From Cephalotus follicularis (lineage: Eukaryota > Streptophyta > Magnoliopsida > Oxalidales > Cephalotaceae), in assembly GCA_001972305.1 (NCBI GenBank), contig BDDD01000913.1, positions 62,001 to 126,000 on the forward strand: a DNA stretch of 64,000 nt, in the 5' to 3' direction. The translations under genes were made by a program, and so were the position numbers. Positions 1-10,172 of this stretch are shown here, piece after piece. Numbering within the stretch: the stretch's first letter is position 1; the number at the start of each line of letters is the position of its first letter. The notes beneath the pieces were generated by a model, which saw only the letters and a list, made by a program, of their open reading frames with translations, did not search any database and was not told the DNA's origin.

Positions 1-1932
1 ATAGTTTCGGAAATGGTATATAGTTATATATATAAGTTTTGCATATAAGCATAAGATATATGCTTATTGGTATTCTCACGACTTTGTAGACGCAGATCCC
101 GTTTCTAATCCGGAGCATTGTGCCACTAGTCCGCGATAGTGGATTTCATCAAATTTGTGAGTGGGACATTCCCTTCCTATTCTTTATTGTCTTTGAGACT
201 CCTGTTTATGTGCCCATATATACTTGTGTTATGTGATGATTTCATTGGGATTTGAATCTCATGTCTTTTGTTGAGCATGTTCATTGATTTCTATATGTTT
301 TATGTGCTCGGGCTTTGGGTGACTAAGTCACCTTCCTATTTTTATGTGTCCTTGTGATATATGATATTGGTCGAGATTTGTATCCCGTTGTCCTTCTATT
401 GCCGTATTCTTTGTTTTATGATGAGACATGGTTTGAGATTATATCCCACTTGTTTTCTGTGGCATGTTTATTTGTGATATGATTTTGAGCTGGTATGTGT
501 ATGATGTTCTGGGTGACTTGGTCCCCTTCTTATATTAATGATACCATGACTTATTCTTTGTTTATTTGTTTTCTGTGGCATGTTTATATTAATGAGTTTG
601 TTTTTCTCATGAACTCTCTTATATTTGTAACCTATACTTTTGATTACCATATATATTTCTTTTAGTGTATCCGGTTGTTTGTAGGGATGCATTAGGGAAT
701 GACTTGTCTCAACTCATTTAGTCATAGCCAGCCTCACATGCATACATTGGCCATATTTTTGGGTTGTATATATTTTGTCATGGTTATATATGAGATAGTT
801 AGTAATTTTGTTTCTATGATTTCCTTTTGAGAATTATATGATCATATAATAATTATGACGAAATCAGGCATAATTCGATAAGTCTGTGATGAATAGATTT
901 AGGATGAACTGCTGATTCCTCCTTTGGGAGTGTGTATATTATAAACTGTGATTTCTTACAGGTGGAAAATTTGGGAAATGTCCATTTTTAGGGGGAACTC
1001 TTGCAGTTTTTCTGCAGAAATTCCATTATATTAAAATGGATAAATATCTAGATATATCATTATGATTATGAGTATAAAAAGGATTATTGTATTGAAATGA
1101 TGTTAATAGGATTAAAGAGGTCGGAAATGAAATTAAATAATGAATTTTGAGGTAATATGTTATAAGAACAAATGTTGAATATTTGGTTAAAATTGATAAA
1201 TATGGTCTAATGGTCAAGTTAATATAAAAACTCTATAGTTAAGTGTGTTTGGGCGAGAGAAATTTTAAGATGGGTGACCTCCTGGGAAGTTAGTCTTTTA
1301 TAAGGCACGGTTTGTCGGTTAGGGTTATAGTTAAATGAACGGGTCGTGTCACTTGTGCTGATTAGCCTCGATACATATGGATTGTGCGGTTGTAGCTGTT
1401 TGGCACGGTTGTTGCCTATTGATAGATACATATATATGTATATATATTGTGTATTGCAATCATGAATGCATTCATTTCATGACATCTATTATCGTTGTCC
1501 CCAAAGCACCTTTATATTTTCTCTACTTAGCCAGTGGATTCGGCTAACCCTATCAATTTCAGATTGATGCAACGAATCATCATCTGTGAGCATGGGGAAA
1601 GCGAAGTGAAGAGTTTAAGTTGTAATTTCCTTTGAGGATAATAATTCAGTGGATTTATGTATTGATGGATAATGGATTTAAATGTATTCAACTAAATTAG
1701 TTCATGCTCCGTTTTGAGGGCAGTTAACAATGGTGATGTTATATTGTTGTAACATGTAGTATGAGATGCATGTTACATATTTAAATTCAGCTTATGATTT
1801 ATATGCTTCCGCAATGAAATGATATGATCAGAAAGTTTTTAAATTTCTCGTATTTTTATATAAGCTGAATATATGTTGATTGCTGCGACCTTCGGGTCGA
1901 CATTTGTATGTTGTTGAGAACGGGGTGTGACA
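1..1932 (+). mobile_element. 3' portion of a long Ty3-type LTR, truncated by the window edge
   Basis: AT-rich non-coding sequence that ends in GGGGTGTGACA, the usual terminus of a plant Ty3 LTR. The next base resumes the sequence that the sister LTR of element Q carries at about 29470, so this is an insertion into Q's 5' LTR. Blocks at 112-178, 261-330 and 690-725 match modules of two other long LTRs in the window in the same order, placing it in one broad LTR family. Its 5' end is outside the window, so solo LTR and full element cannot be told apart. No ORF resembles a gene. Confidence 0.75.
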
Positions 1933-2810
1933 CGCATAGAGCTTCAGACATAATCTTAGTAGGTGACAAGGTTGGGCCTGCTTGGTTGAGCTGCTCGGCT
2001 TTAGAGCAGACCTGCGTTTGTTGCAGAACTTGTGAGGTGTCCTCGTTGTGGGGTCAGATATGAGTTGCGTTGGCTAATGCATCAGCTACAGGTCGTGATG
2101 CTCTACATAAATTGTTGCGGAGCAGACTTGGTCCTTGTAGAGAAGACCAGGGCAGGGCCGAGCAGACCAGACCAGGGCATAGCGGACCAGACCATAGCAG
2201 ACCAGACCTGGTTTAGGTTGAGCATATTAGGATTAGCAGAGCTAGTCGAGCATAGCTGGTTGAGCAGACTTGGGAACAGCCAGGAGCCGACCAAGAAGTT
2301 TCTAGTAAGCAAGTTTGAGCCGGGACCTATTTTATTAAAGCCCAAAACATCGGCCCATTATCTTTGAAATTCTCCTAAATTCTAGAAGGCTCTTTACACT
2401 CATATAAATATATGGATGGTACAAAAATTTAGAGAGGAAGGAAGGTGATGGGCCTCTTTTCATTCTTGTGTTGGCCGAATTCCACCTTCTTCAGTTCTCT
2501 TTATTCTCTTGGCCGGAGTTTCATAATTAAGGAAGCAAGCATAGAAGTAGATTTTCTTCCATTATACTAACTTGGATCTAGTAGCCGATCCAGAGCATCC
2601 AAAATGATAGTCCGTGGTAGTGGATTGCAGTAAATTTGTGAGTGAGACATTCCCTTCTCATCTTTCATGATCATTAAGACTTATACATCTGACTTATGTT
2701 GAGCAAGTTCTTGATTGGGATGTGATTCACGAGTACATGAGTCCTCGGGCTATGAGTATCGAGGTAACCTTTCCATGATATGTATCATCAGACTTATGAT
2801 ATCGTACTTT
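1933..2810 (+). mobile_element. Element Q 5' LTR, segment 1
   Basis: Collinear with about 29470-30244 of the uninterrupted 3' LTR of the same element (TCAGACATAATCTTAG start, CAGACC-rich stretch, GATCCAGAGCATCC block). The first 258 bases seen in the 3' LTR are missing here because the 1-1932 insertion separates them. The segment ends at TTT (2808-2810), the target duplication of the CACTA element that follows. The short open frames inside are not conserved as proteins. Confidence 0.85.
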
Positions 2811-2823
2811 CACTACAAGAAAA
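2811..2823 (+). repeat. Left terminal inverted repeat of the CACTA element
   Basis: CACTACAAGAAAA, the family consensus, directly after the TTT target duplication. Confidence 0.93.
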
Positions 2824-2844
2824 TGGGTTATGTGAAACGCACCG

Positions 2845-3048
2845 CCTTTTGAAACGGCCGCGTGGTCCGTTTCAAAAGGGTGGGCCTTTTGAAACGGCTG
2901 AGTGTTGACCATTTCAAAAGGTACACCCTTTTGAAATGGATCATTTCAACCATTTCAAAAGGCCCACCCTTTTGAAATGGAAGGTAGCTACCGTTTCAAA
3001 AGCTGCGTATCTCTTGAAACGATAAATGTCTACCGTTTCAAAAGATGC
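2845..3048 (+). repeat. Left subterminal repeat array of the CACTA element
   Basis: About ten copies of CTTTTGAAACGG, or its C-to-T variant CTTTTGAAATGG, in alternating orientation and roughly 20 bp apart. CACTA elements carry such subterminal motifs as binding sites for their second protein (TNPA in En/Spm). The matching array is at the other end. Alternating orientation lets neighbouring copies pair as hairpins. Confidence 0.9.
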
Positions 3049-3087
3049 ATTTCACCAGATGGAAATTGCAATCTCCGTTACTATTTC

Positions 3088-3184
3088 ATAATCTCTCTCT
3101 CTCTCCGTCTCCAATCTCTGTCTCTCTCGCTTTGTTACATACTCCGTTTCCGATCTCTGTCTCTCTCGCTCTCTGTCTCTATCT
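3088..3184 (+). repeat. CT-rich microsatellite, probable captured 5' UTR
   Basis: Imperfect (CT)n with CTCTCTCTC blocks directly upstream of the first captured exon. Pyrimidine-rich 5' UTRs are common in plant genes, so this was probably captured with the gene. Confidence 0.6.
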
Positions 3185-5471
3185 CCCCCGAGGTTTCTGT
3201 TAGGATTATCAGTGCCTGTGAGCATGACCTTAACGATAGGGAAACCTATCTTCTCCAGCCCAGAGATGGGACTGCCTTGCCTCAGAGTGAGCTCTCAATC
3301 CAGCCATCCCTATCCACTTCTGACGATTCTAGGATTGATGGTGGAGGGGAAACTACTGCTGCTGCTGGAGATGCTGTTTCACAATCAAGGACTGCTACCG
3401 TTGATGGGGAGCCTGCTGAGGCGGTTGCTTTTAATGGGAGGGATTCTTCTTATCAAAGATACAATATTCAGCAGGCTGCTAGATGGATCGAGCATGTGCT
3501 TCCGTTTTCTTTGCTCCCGTTGGTGGTATTTATTCGCCAGCATTTACAAGGTATCATATTTTCTTTCCATGTTTAATTCCTCATTTTTTGATTCAGTTTT
3601 TATCATTTTTTTCCTCAGAATTTATCCTGGTTAGGTGAACTCTTCTCGTGATAGTTACCAGTTTTATGCTTATATGTTACCAACTATTGAACTATGACCG
3701 ATTGATTCAGTGAAACTCTTAATTTCTATGCTACCTAACATTACTACCTTGCTTTGGATAATTGTCTCTAGTCAATATTAGTTTCTAAAGGATCGGACAG
3801 GTTGAGGGAAGCTCTCACAAAGCAAAAAGGCGGTTTTTAGTGGTCAACTAGCATTTCTTCATTCCTTGTTACCAAATGGGCATTGCGAATAATCCTTTCA
3901 CCTCTTTTGAATTGATTTTTCTCAGTGCACTTAAAATACAATGATATGCCTATTTCTTTCCTTCTCCCTTTTTTGTCTATCAGTCATTATTGATTGACAT
4001 GTGTGAATTTTTTCTTCGGACTATTGAGCTCTCTGCTTTTGTCTTTATAACATCTCCTAATTCTTCTATGATGCTTAGTTTGTTTACAACCTTAACCACC
4101 ATCAATATTCATGCACCCATGTTTACAATTAAAAATAGTGTGTCCTTCTTGTATTGAAGTGATGAGATTAGCTGCTATGTGCTTAGGAAAGCTAATACAT
4201 TTTTTTCTTTAATTTTTTCTCCTATTAGCCCGTTGGTCTGGTTGGATGTATGTTGGCTATTTACAGTTGTCTTATATTTGACGGTCATTCATTTTTGGTT
4301 ACTTTTAATGACATATTACCTTTCTGCATGGAGTTACAGGTTTTTTTGTCATTATGGATTGCTGCTGTCATGTTCAAGTCAAATGATATTCTAAGGAAAC
4401 AAACTGCTCTGAAGGTGCTGCAATATTTGCTCATCATGTCTTTTGTACTTTTTATTTGAGAGATGATAAACATAAAGTAGAATAGTTGTTGTCATTTTGT
4501 GTGACTAAAAATGTTCATTAACCATACCAATTTTTATTGGTTTCATGGGGAGAGAAAAAATCTTAGTTCTAATTGGCATCTCAATTGGATTCCTGGTTCA
4601 TGTGGTTGGTGTCTACTGGTGGTATCAGAATGATGATCTCTTGTACCCATTGATCATGCTTACCCCCCAAATCTATACCACCTTTCTGGCATGCAATTTT
4701 CATTATCATGGTAAATGGTATGTTCTTGTCCATGTGTTTGTGGTTTGGCTATTTTTATCAATTAATAATGCAGTTTATGCTTTATTTTAGTGAATTATCT
4801 TTTTATAGTGATGGTATGTGTTGGGGAACTGTGGGTGTATACCCCCACTTTTTATAGTGCTGTTTCTTGTGGCAATCTCTTAGTATTGGTTTCTTTCAGA
4901 TACTCTAGTTCGGTAGGCAGCAATGGTGGTCAAGTGTTTTCCGTAGATGTATTACAAGAAAAATAGAGGCTGAAATTATCGTAAGCAGGTGAGGTACTAT
5001 GTAATCAAGCTTTAGACAATATATCTACACTATGCTTGGTTTGAAAAAGGAAAATATGGAAAGTAAGGAGCCTGCTCAAAATAGCTTGTTTTTTTGTTTG
5101 TTTTGCTTCATTTCTTCATTGGGGAAAATCAGAGCAATCTTCATGCAATTCACGTTATATTTTTATATATGCCAGTCTTCTCTAATGTTGATGAACATAT
5201 ATTCCAGGGTAACTTCTGTTGAGTATCTGATGCTGCTGTACCATGCCTTATTGCCAACGCTATCTAGTATCGGTTCTTCTTGGACAAAGAATATGGGAGC
5301 CTCTTTTCCTCGCTAATGACAGGATTGTATTTGACTTTTAAGCTCACATCTGTTGTAGAGAAGGTGTGACACCCCGTGTCACTTTTACGTGATTGACGTG
5401 CAAAAGACGTGTGTGTTATTATAGTTAATATTGTTATTCGTATTATTATTATATTTAAAAAAAAAAGGAGT

Positions 5472-5509
5472 GAAGCGCCCGACGCTTTCTAGAGAGCGCC
5501 GGGCGCTTC
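5472..5509. repeat. 38-bp near-perfect palindrome in the solo LTR
   Basis: Two 15-base arms (GAAGCGCCCGACGCT against AGCGCCGGGCGCTTC) pair with one mismatch around a short centre. It is GC-rich in an AT-rich setting. It uses the same AGCGYCGACGCTT vocabulary as the copia LTR at 16990-17300. Confidence 0.8.
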
Positions 5510-7313
5510 AAAACAAAAATAAAAAGAGTGCCCGTGCTAGTGAAAGAGAAAATGGAGAGAACAAAGAGTGGGCGGGAGAGAAGACGCCGGCGGGGGAGCG
5601 AGACGCCGGGGGGAGTGCGCCGGTTGAAGTCCATAACACAGTAAGCCCTTATTTTCCCTAATTTTCCTTCTTTCTCTTTCTTTCTTTCTCTTTCTTTCTC
5701 TTCCCCTCTGCCATCATTGCCGATTCTCCTCCCCCGTCGATTTCATCGCGGGTTGGGTCGGTCATGGTCTAGAAGACCACCTCTTCTCATTTTGATGGTG
5801 ACTGGGGCATAAATCAGCCAAAATCCACTAGAATTAGTAGATTGAGTCAACTGAACAAGTTGACTCATTGCCACCTGTGACACCATGTTTGGTGCCGAGT
5901 CACAGCGAGTTTCGGTCACCAATGCGTAGACTGAAGGTTGTGGAGGCCAATGGTGTCGAGACCAGAGTAAATGCATCTCGGTTGGGGGTCCAGCAAGGCA
6001 CCAGGCGTCGATTCTGACTGAGTCTAGGGCGGAGATGGGTAGAACGGGCCATTTTGACATCTTTTTGTGAAGTGGCAGGAATTGTTGAAAAACCAGCGAG
6101 TCAAACTCACTGCCGGCAGTGACTGGGCAGTTCTGCGCCGAGTCACGACAGTTCTTCTACCATAAAGTGTAGATTAGCCAAATTGGAGGTTGTTGGTGTT
6201 GCGACCAAAACTCCGAGGGGTTGGCCGAAATCTGGCCTGAGCTTCGGTGATGCGCAGTGTTTGCTGTGTGCGTGTAGGATGTAACGAGAGTGTAATATTT
6301 CATGCAGAGTTAAGGATTTGATCGATGATAGTGGAGCTTCTAGTTCATGACGTGGAATTCGGTAGCCGAACTAGATTTCAGCATCCAGCGAGACGCGGAT
6401 CCTGTGAATGATCCAGAGCATCGAGGGGCTAGTTTACGGGGGTTATTGACATTGATACAGTGAGTGGAACATTCCCTTCCTTATTATTCTGAGATGCTTG
6501 TTTATTACATATGCCCTGTTGTCTGTTTTATATTATGATTCGGTTGGGATTTATATGCCCGGTACATCTTTGATAACTTATATTTCTTGGCTTGATTTGA
6601 GCAAGTAAGACTCAAATTTTGAGTGATTTGTTCACCTTCTTATATTGTGTTACATTGTGATCTTGCTATGATACTTATCTTCAGATGCTGGGTATTATAT
6701 AGTCTGTGACAGTAATGATGGTCTATTTGAGCGGGATTTGAATCCCCACATGTCTTATGTTGAGCATGCTTGTTGATTATATGTGTCAGATTCTGGGTGG
6801 CTAAACCACCTTCCAATATTGCCTATCATTGTTTTTGTGATATCGTATTTGTACTATGATGCTGGTACCAGTGATATGTCAGATCAGCTATTGGTCCAGG
6901 GTGAGGTGTACATTCGACGCTCAACTCTCCTTAGCAGGCCCATCGGTCTATGATGGGGTGCTATGTGGGATCTGCCCCTGGGTTCCATACCTGGATCTGC
7001 AGCATACTATTGTCCATGATGGTATGCTGAGTGTGAGTGCAGCAGAGCTGCTCTGTCGCCTACCCCTTGGACCCAGTTTCAAATATTGTGCACCAATTAT
7101 GGTGTACCAGATATTGTGCACCAGTGATGGTGTACCAGATTTTGTGTACTGGATATTGTGCACCATATTCAGATATTATGCACTCGTTTGTGCACCATAT
7201 TTATCCTTAGGCACTCTACACAGGTGTATGAGGGATATGTACAGTCCTGTAGCTTATGGATCAGATAGTATTGCTGCAGCCAGATTCAGTATTGTCATTA
7301 GATATGGATAGAT

Positions 7314-7372
7314 GGGAATTGACGGATATATTGGGAATTGACGGATATATATTGGGAATTGACGGATATATG
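7314..7372 (+). repeat. Three-copy short tandem repeat in the solo LTR
   Basis: GGGAATTGACGGATATAT occurs three times in a row with small spacers. It lies just upstream of a longer minisatellite. Confidence 0.85.
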
Positions 7373-7403
7373 TTGATGACAGCATAGTTGTACCAGCATC
7401 CAG

Positions 7404-7645
7404 TATTCCAGATAGCACAGTTGTGTCAGTATCCAGATAGCACAGTTGTGCCAGTATCCCAGATAGCATAGTTGTGTCAGTATTCCAGATAACACAGTTC
7501 TGTCAGCATCCAGATAGCACAGTTGTGCCAGTATCCCAGATAGCATAGTTGTGTTTGTATTCCATATAGCACAGTTGTGTCGGTATTCTAGATAGCACAG
7601 TTGTGTCAGCATCCCAGATAACATAGTTGTGTCAGTATTCCAGAC
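7404..7645 (+). repeat. Minisatellite of about 26-28 bp in the solo LTR
   Basis: Roughly nine imperfect copies of a unit containing AGATAGCACAGTTGTGTCAG and a TATCC or TATTCC joint. Reverse-strand open frames here exist only because the repeat has no stops. The array sits at the same LTR position as the 30-bp minisatellite in Q's LTRs, which has a different unit. Confidence 0.88.
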
Positions 7646-9438
7646 AGTATTGATGACCCAATATTCCAGATATTATATTATATGGGCACATTTCCTGTTT
7701 TTCTAATTTCATTCGAGACTCGTGATATTTCATCATACTCTGATTTCATTACGACCTTGTTATACTCAGATTGTATTGTCTTTAGTTATACTGTTTTATT
7801 TCAGCGATTGACCAGATGTTTACTTTGAGCCTATAGTTCAGTTACAGTTATTGTATTTTTAGCTCTAGTATCGAGTGTTAGCTTCTATTATAAAGAATTG
7901 TTGATGGCCTTGTTCTTTTCATGGATTCTCTTATATTTGTGTTCTATACTTTTGATTTCAGCCTATATTTCTTTCAGCACATCTTATTATTCATGGATGT
8001 AACAAGGAATGACTTGTCCCAACTCACTTAGTCATTTGGACTAACCCCCTCCTAGTTTTCTATTTCAGATGACGACGAGCAGTTGCTAAGTCAGATTAGT
8101 AGAGGATGGACCATGAGAGCAAGGCATGCCTACCAGAGTGCAAAACATGCATATCATTCACGACATCAGATTTTAAATTATGCATTATTTACGTATTGCA
8201 TACACATTTTACATTTATGGTTTGCATTGAAGGGTTGAACCCTATTTTCTTTTCAAGCTTTAAAAATATAGTTGAGGTAGAGCCCAACCCATGTTTATCA
8301 ATTTTAAAATTGTGGTTTGAGGAGGGCTGAGTCCAATTATACTTGTTGATTCCTCATTCGGGAGTGTGGTTTATAAACTGTGTTTTCTTTATAGGGGGCA
8401 TAGTCCAATAAAAGGATATTGTATGCCCGATTTTTGGAAAAATTTAAGGGTTAGAAAAATTTTCAAGTTTTTGAAAAAAGTTTAATTTTATGATTTCTTT
8501 TTATGGTATTAAGAAGTTTTCAGATAAGGTTTAAGATATCACATGGAGGTTTCTGAAATGAGACTTGTCACGTGATGGTCACATCCGTCTCGGTTGGGTC
8601 GGGTGTGACAGAAGGTGTGGTTTTCTTCTTAGAATATACATTTTACAGGTTCTATTAACTTTCTGGACAGTAGAGGCAGATTAAGAATGTAGAGATGTTC
8701 TTTTCCTCCCACTTCTCTCATGGTTTCCCATTTGTTGCTTTCTGAATTTTCAGGTGCAACCTTTCTTTGCTGCAGTAAAGGCATTATGGCGAAAAGAGGT
8801 CCATTACAGAGCTTATGCAACATTAGAGCAGGTAGAGGGGATATTTTCCTGCTCTAGTCTCTAGCAATGTGATAGCTTGAATACCGTGTGTATGCGTTGT
8901 TGGATGACTAACTCTTTTGCCGAATAGATACATGCAGAAAGAGAGAAGAAGATCTAAGAACATCTCTTAAGATGGAAAGAAAAGAGCTTTTGTTGAATTT
9001 TCTACACTCATAAATTGAAACAGTTGGTTCATTTTTGTTTTGGGTAACTGATAGTCTATGTTTCCAGGTTTGAAAGGGAAAGGACATGCCCATTGTGCAG
9101 GGCTTTAGTGAAACCTACAGATCTCAGATCATTTGGCGATGGATCAACGAGTTTGTTTTTCCAGTTATTTTAAACTCATGTAAAAACCACGGAGTTTACA
9201 TCTTCTTTACATTTTTTTTATTTGCTTAGAAGCTTACAAATATTTTTATTTAAAGCAAAGCCTTTGCCTGATTATCTCAAATAGACATGTAGAATAGAGT
9301 GTAGCTTGCTCTGCCCTGTTCTCGGATTTGCAGTGAAAGATTGGTCAAAATACTTCATAGAAGTCAACTGGTTGTCCGTTCTTATGTTGTAATGAGAAGA
9401 AACAAAATGTTGTATTTATATTTTTTTATTTTTTTAAA

Positions 9439-9687
9439 CCCTTTTGAAATGGACAAACCGTTTCAAAAGGGTACCCTTTTGAAACAGTTAGTGCCAACCG
9501 TTTCAAAAGGGCTCTTTTTTTTATTTCTTCATAAACCTTTTGAAACGGTTTGGCCTGCCATTTCATAAGGCTATTGACATGCCAATTTTTTGAAATTTTA
9601 TTTTTTTCGTTTCAAAACTGTTTCAATTGATCTTTTGAAAAGGAAAAATAGGCCTTTTGAAACGGATTCCATCTGTTTCAAAAAGCC
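9439..9687 (+). repeat. Right subterminal repeat array of the CACTA element
   Basis: About ten copies of CCTTTTGAAACGG or its complement in both orientations, mirroring the left array and ending just inside the terminal repeat. Several copies carry T for C or are otherwise degenerate. Confidence 0.88.
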
Positions 9688-9690
9688 TGT

Positions 9691-9702
9691 TTTTTTGTAG
9701 TG
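9691..9702 (-). repeat. Right terminal inverted repeat of the CACTA element
   Basis: TTTTTTGTAGTG, the complement of the left CACTACAAGAAAA with one change, followed by the TTT duplication. Confidence 0.9.
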
Positions 9703-10172
9703 TTTATACCTTGATGCTGGTACTCTGTGACATGTCACATGAGATACCATACCGGTCGAATGTGAGGTGTACGTACGACGCTCAACTCTCCTTATTAGAC
9801 CCATTGTCTATGATGGGGTGCTATGTGGGAACTGCCCCCAAGAATCCATTGCCGAGATCTGTAGCATACCTTTGGTGTATGATGGTATCCTGAGTGTGAG
9901 TGCATCAGAAGCTCCGTTACTCACCTATCGGACCATGTTTGGTTATATGGTGACATGATTAGCTTCTCAGCGAGGGCCAAGGTCCGTGAGTTGAATACGC
10001 CAGCTCCTCGTGTGAGGTACATTTGTGATGGATTAGCCACTTGGCGAGGGCTAGAGTCCGTGCGATGATACGCCGGCCTCTCATGCGAGGTATGGTTATC
10101 GGATGAGATTGAGATATTATTGCCCAGGCTTAGGCATACTCTGCACCGGTGCATGAGGATGATGATATATGA
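9703..10172 (+). mobile_element. Element Q 5' LTR, segment 2
   Basis: Collinear with about 30242-30711 of Q's 3' LTR (TATACCTTGATGCTGGTAC to GATGATATATGA). It is bounded on the left by the CACTA duplication TTT and on the right by TATGA, the target duplication of the next Ty3 element. Confidence 0.88.

Larger units (their letters stand above)
5365..8610 (+). mobile_element. 3.2-kb solo LTR inside the captured gene
   Basis: Starts TGTGACACCCCG, ends GGGTGTGACA, and is flanked by the direct repeat GAAGG (5360-5364 and 8611-8615). No gag or pol, primer site or second LTR lies between the ends, so it is a solo LTR left by LTR-LTR recombination. It shares ordered modules with Q's LTR: the GATCCAGAGCATC block near 6410, GACGCTCAACTCTCC near 6918, the AACTCACTTAGTCA block near 8020 and the TTCGGGAGTGTGG type block near 8350. 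Joining the flanks restores an exon/intron donor of the captured gene, so it landed after capture. Confidence 0.9.
3212..9173 (+). pseudogene. Captured, broken RNFT/At5g01960-type RING membrane protein gene
   Basis: Seven exon-like blocks in order, separated by introns. Exon 1 is about 3212-3550 and ends in (Y)[15 protein letters not shown] and FIRQHLQ. The others are 4340-4414, about 4546-4710, 4900-4988, 5208-5363, 8754-8831 and 9068-9173. The products match plant RING finger and transmembrane domain proteins, ER-type E3 ligase candidates: multi-pass segments, [19 protein letters not shown], then a C-terminal RING. Breaks seen: frameshifts in the 4340, 4546 and 5208 blocks, and three in-frame stops in 4900-4988. 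The exon for the first half of the RING is absent between 8831 and 9068; only [10 protein letters not shown] and the natural stop remain. Retained introns show capture at DNA level. A solo LTR sits at the exon 5 donor. Not functional; identity is from memory of the family. Confidence 0.88.
2811..9702 (+). mobile_element. Gene-capturing non-autonomous CACTA transposon (Pack-CACTA)
   Basis: Begins CACTACAAGAAAA and ends TTTTTTGTAGTG, the En/Spm (CACTA) terminal inverted repeats. It is flanked by a 3-bp TTT duplication (2808-2810 and 9703-9705), as the superfamily requires. The sister LTR of Q has the uninterrupted site at about 30235-30250 with a single TTT, which fixes both borders. Dense subterminal repeats lie at both ends. 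The interior has no transposase; it holds exons and introns of an RNFT-type gene, so mobility would have needed an autonomous partner. A later solo LTR (5365-8610) inflates the length; without it the element is about 3.6 kb. Confidence 0.93.

Noticed and set aside
7298-7624. Reverse-strand repeat protein
   Set aside because: It is the complement of a minisatellite in a solo LTR, with no start context or homologous protein pattern.
7404-7645. CRISPR-like array
   Set aside because: Units are contiguous and degenerate without unique spacers, in a plant retrotransposon LTR.
2977-9173. A functional host RING-finger gene
   Set aside because: The exons lie wholly inside CACTA ends with a matching empty site elsewhere, carry frameshifts and stops, and lack half the RING.
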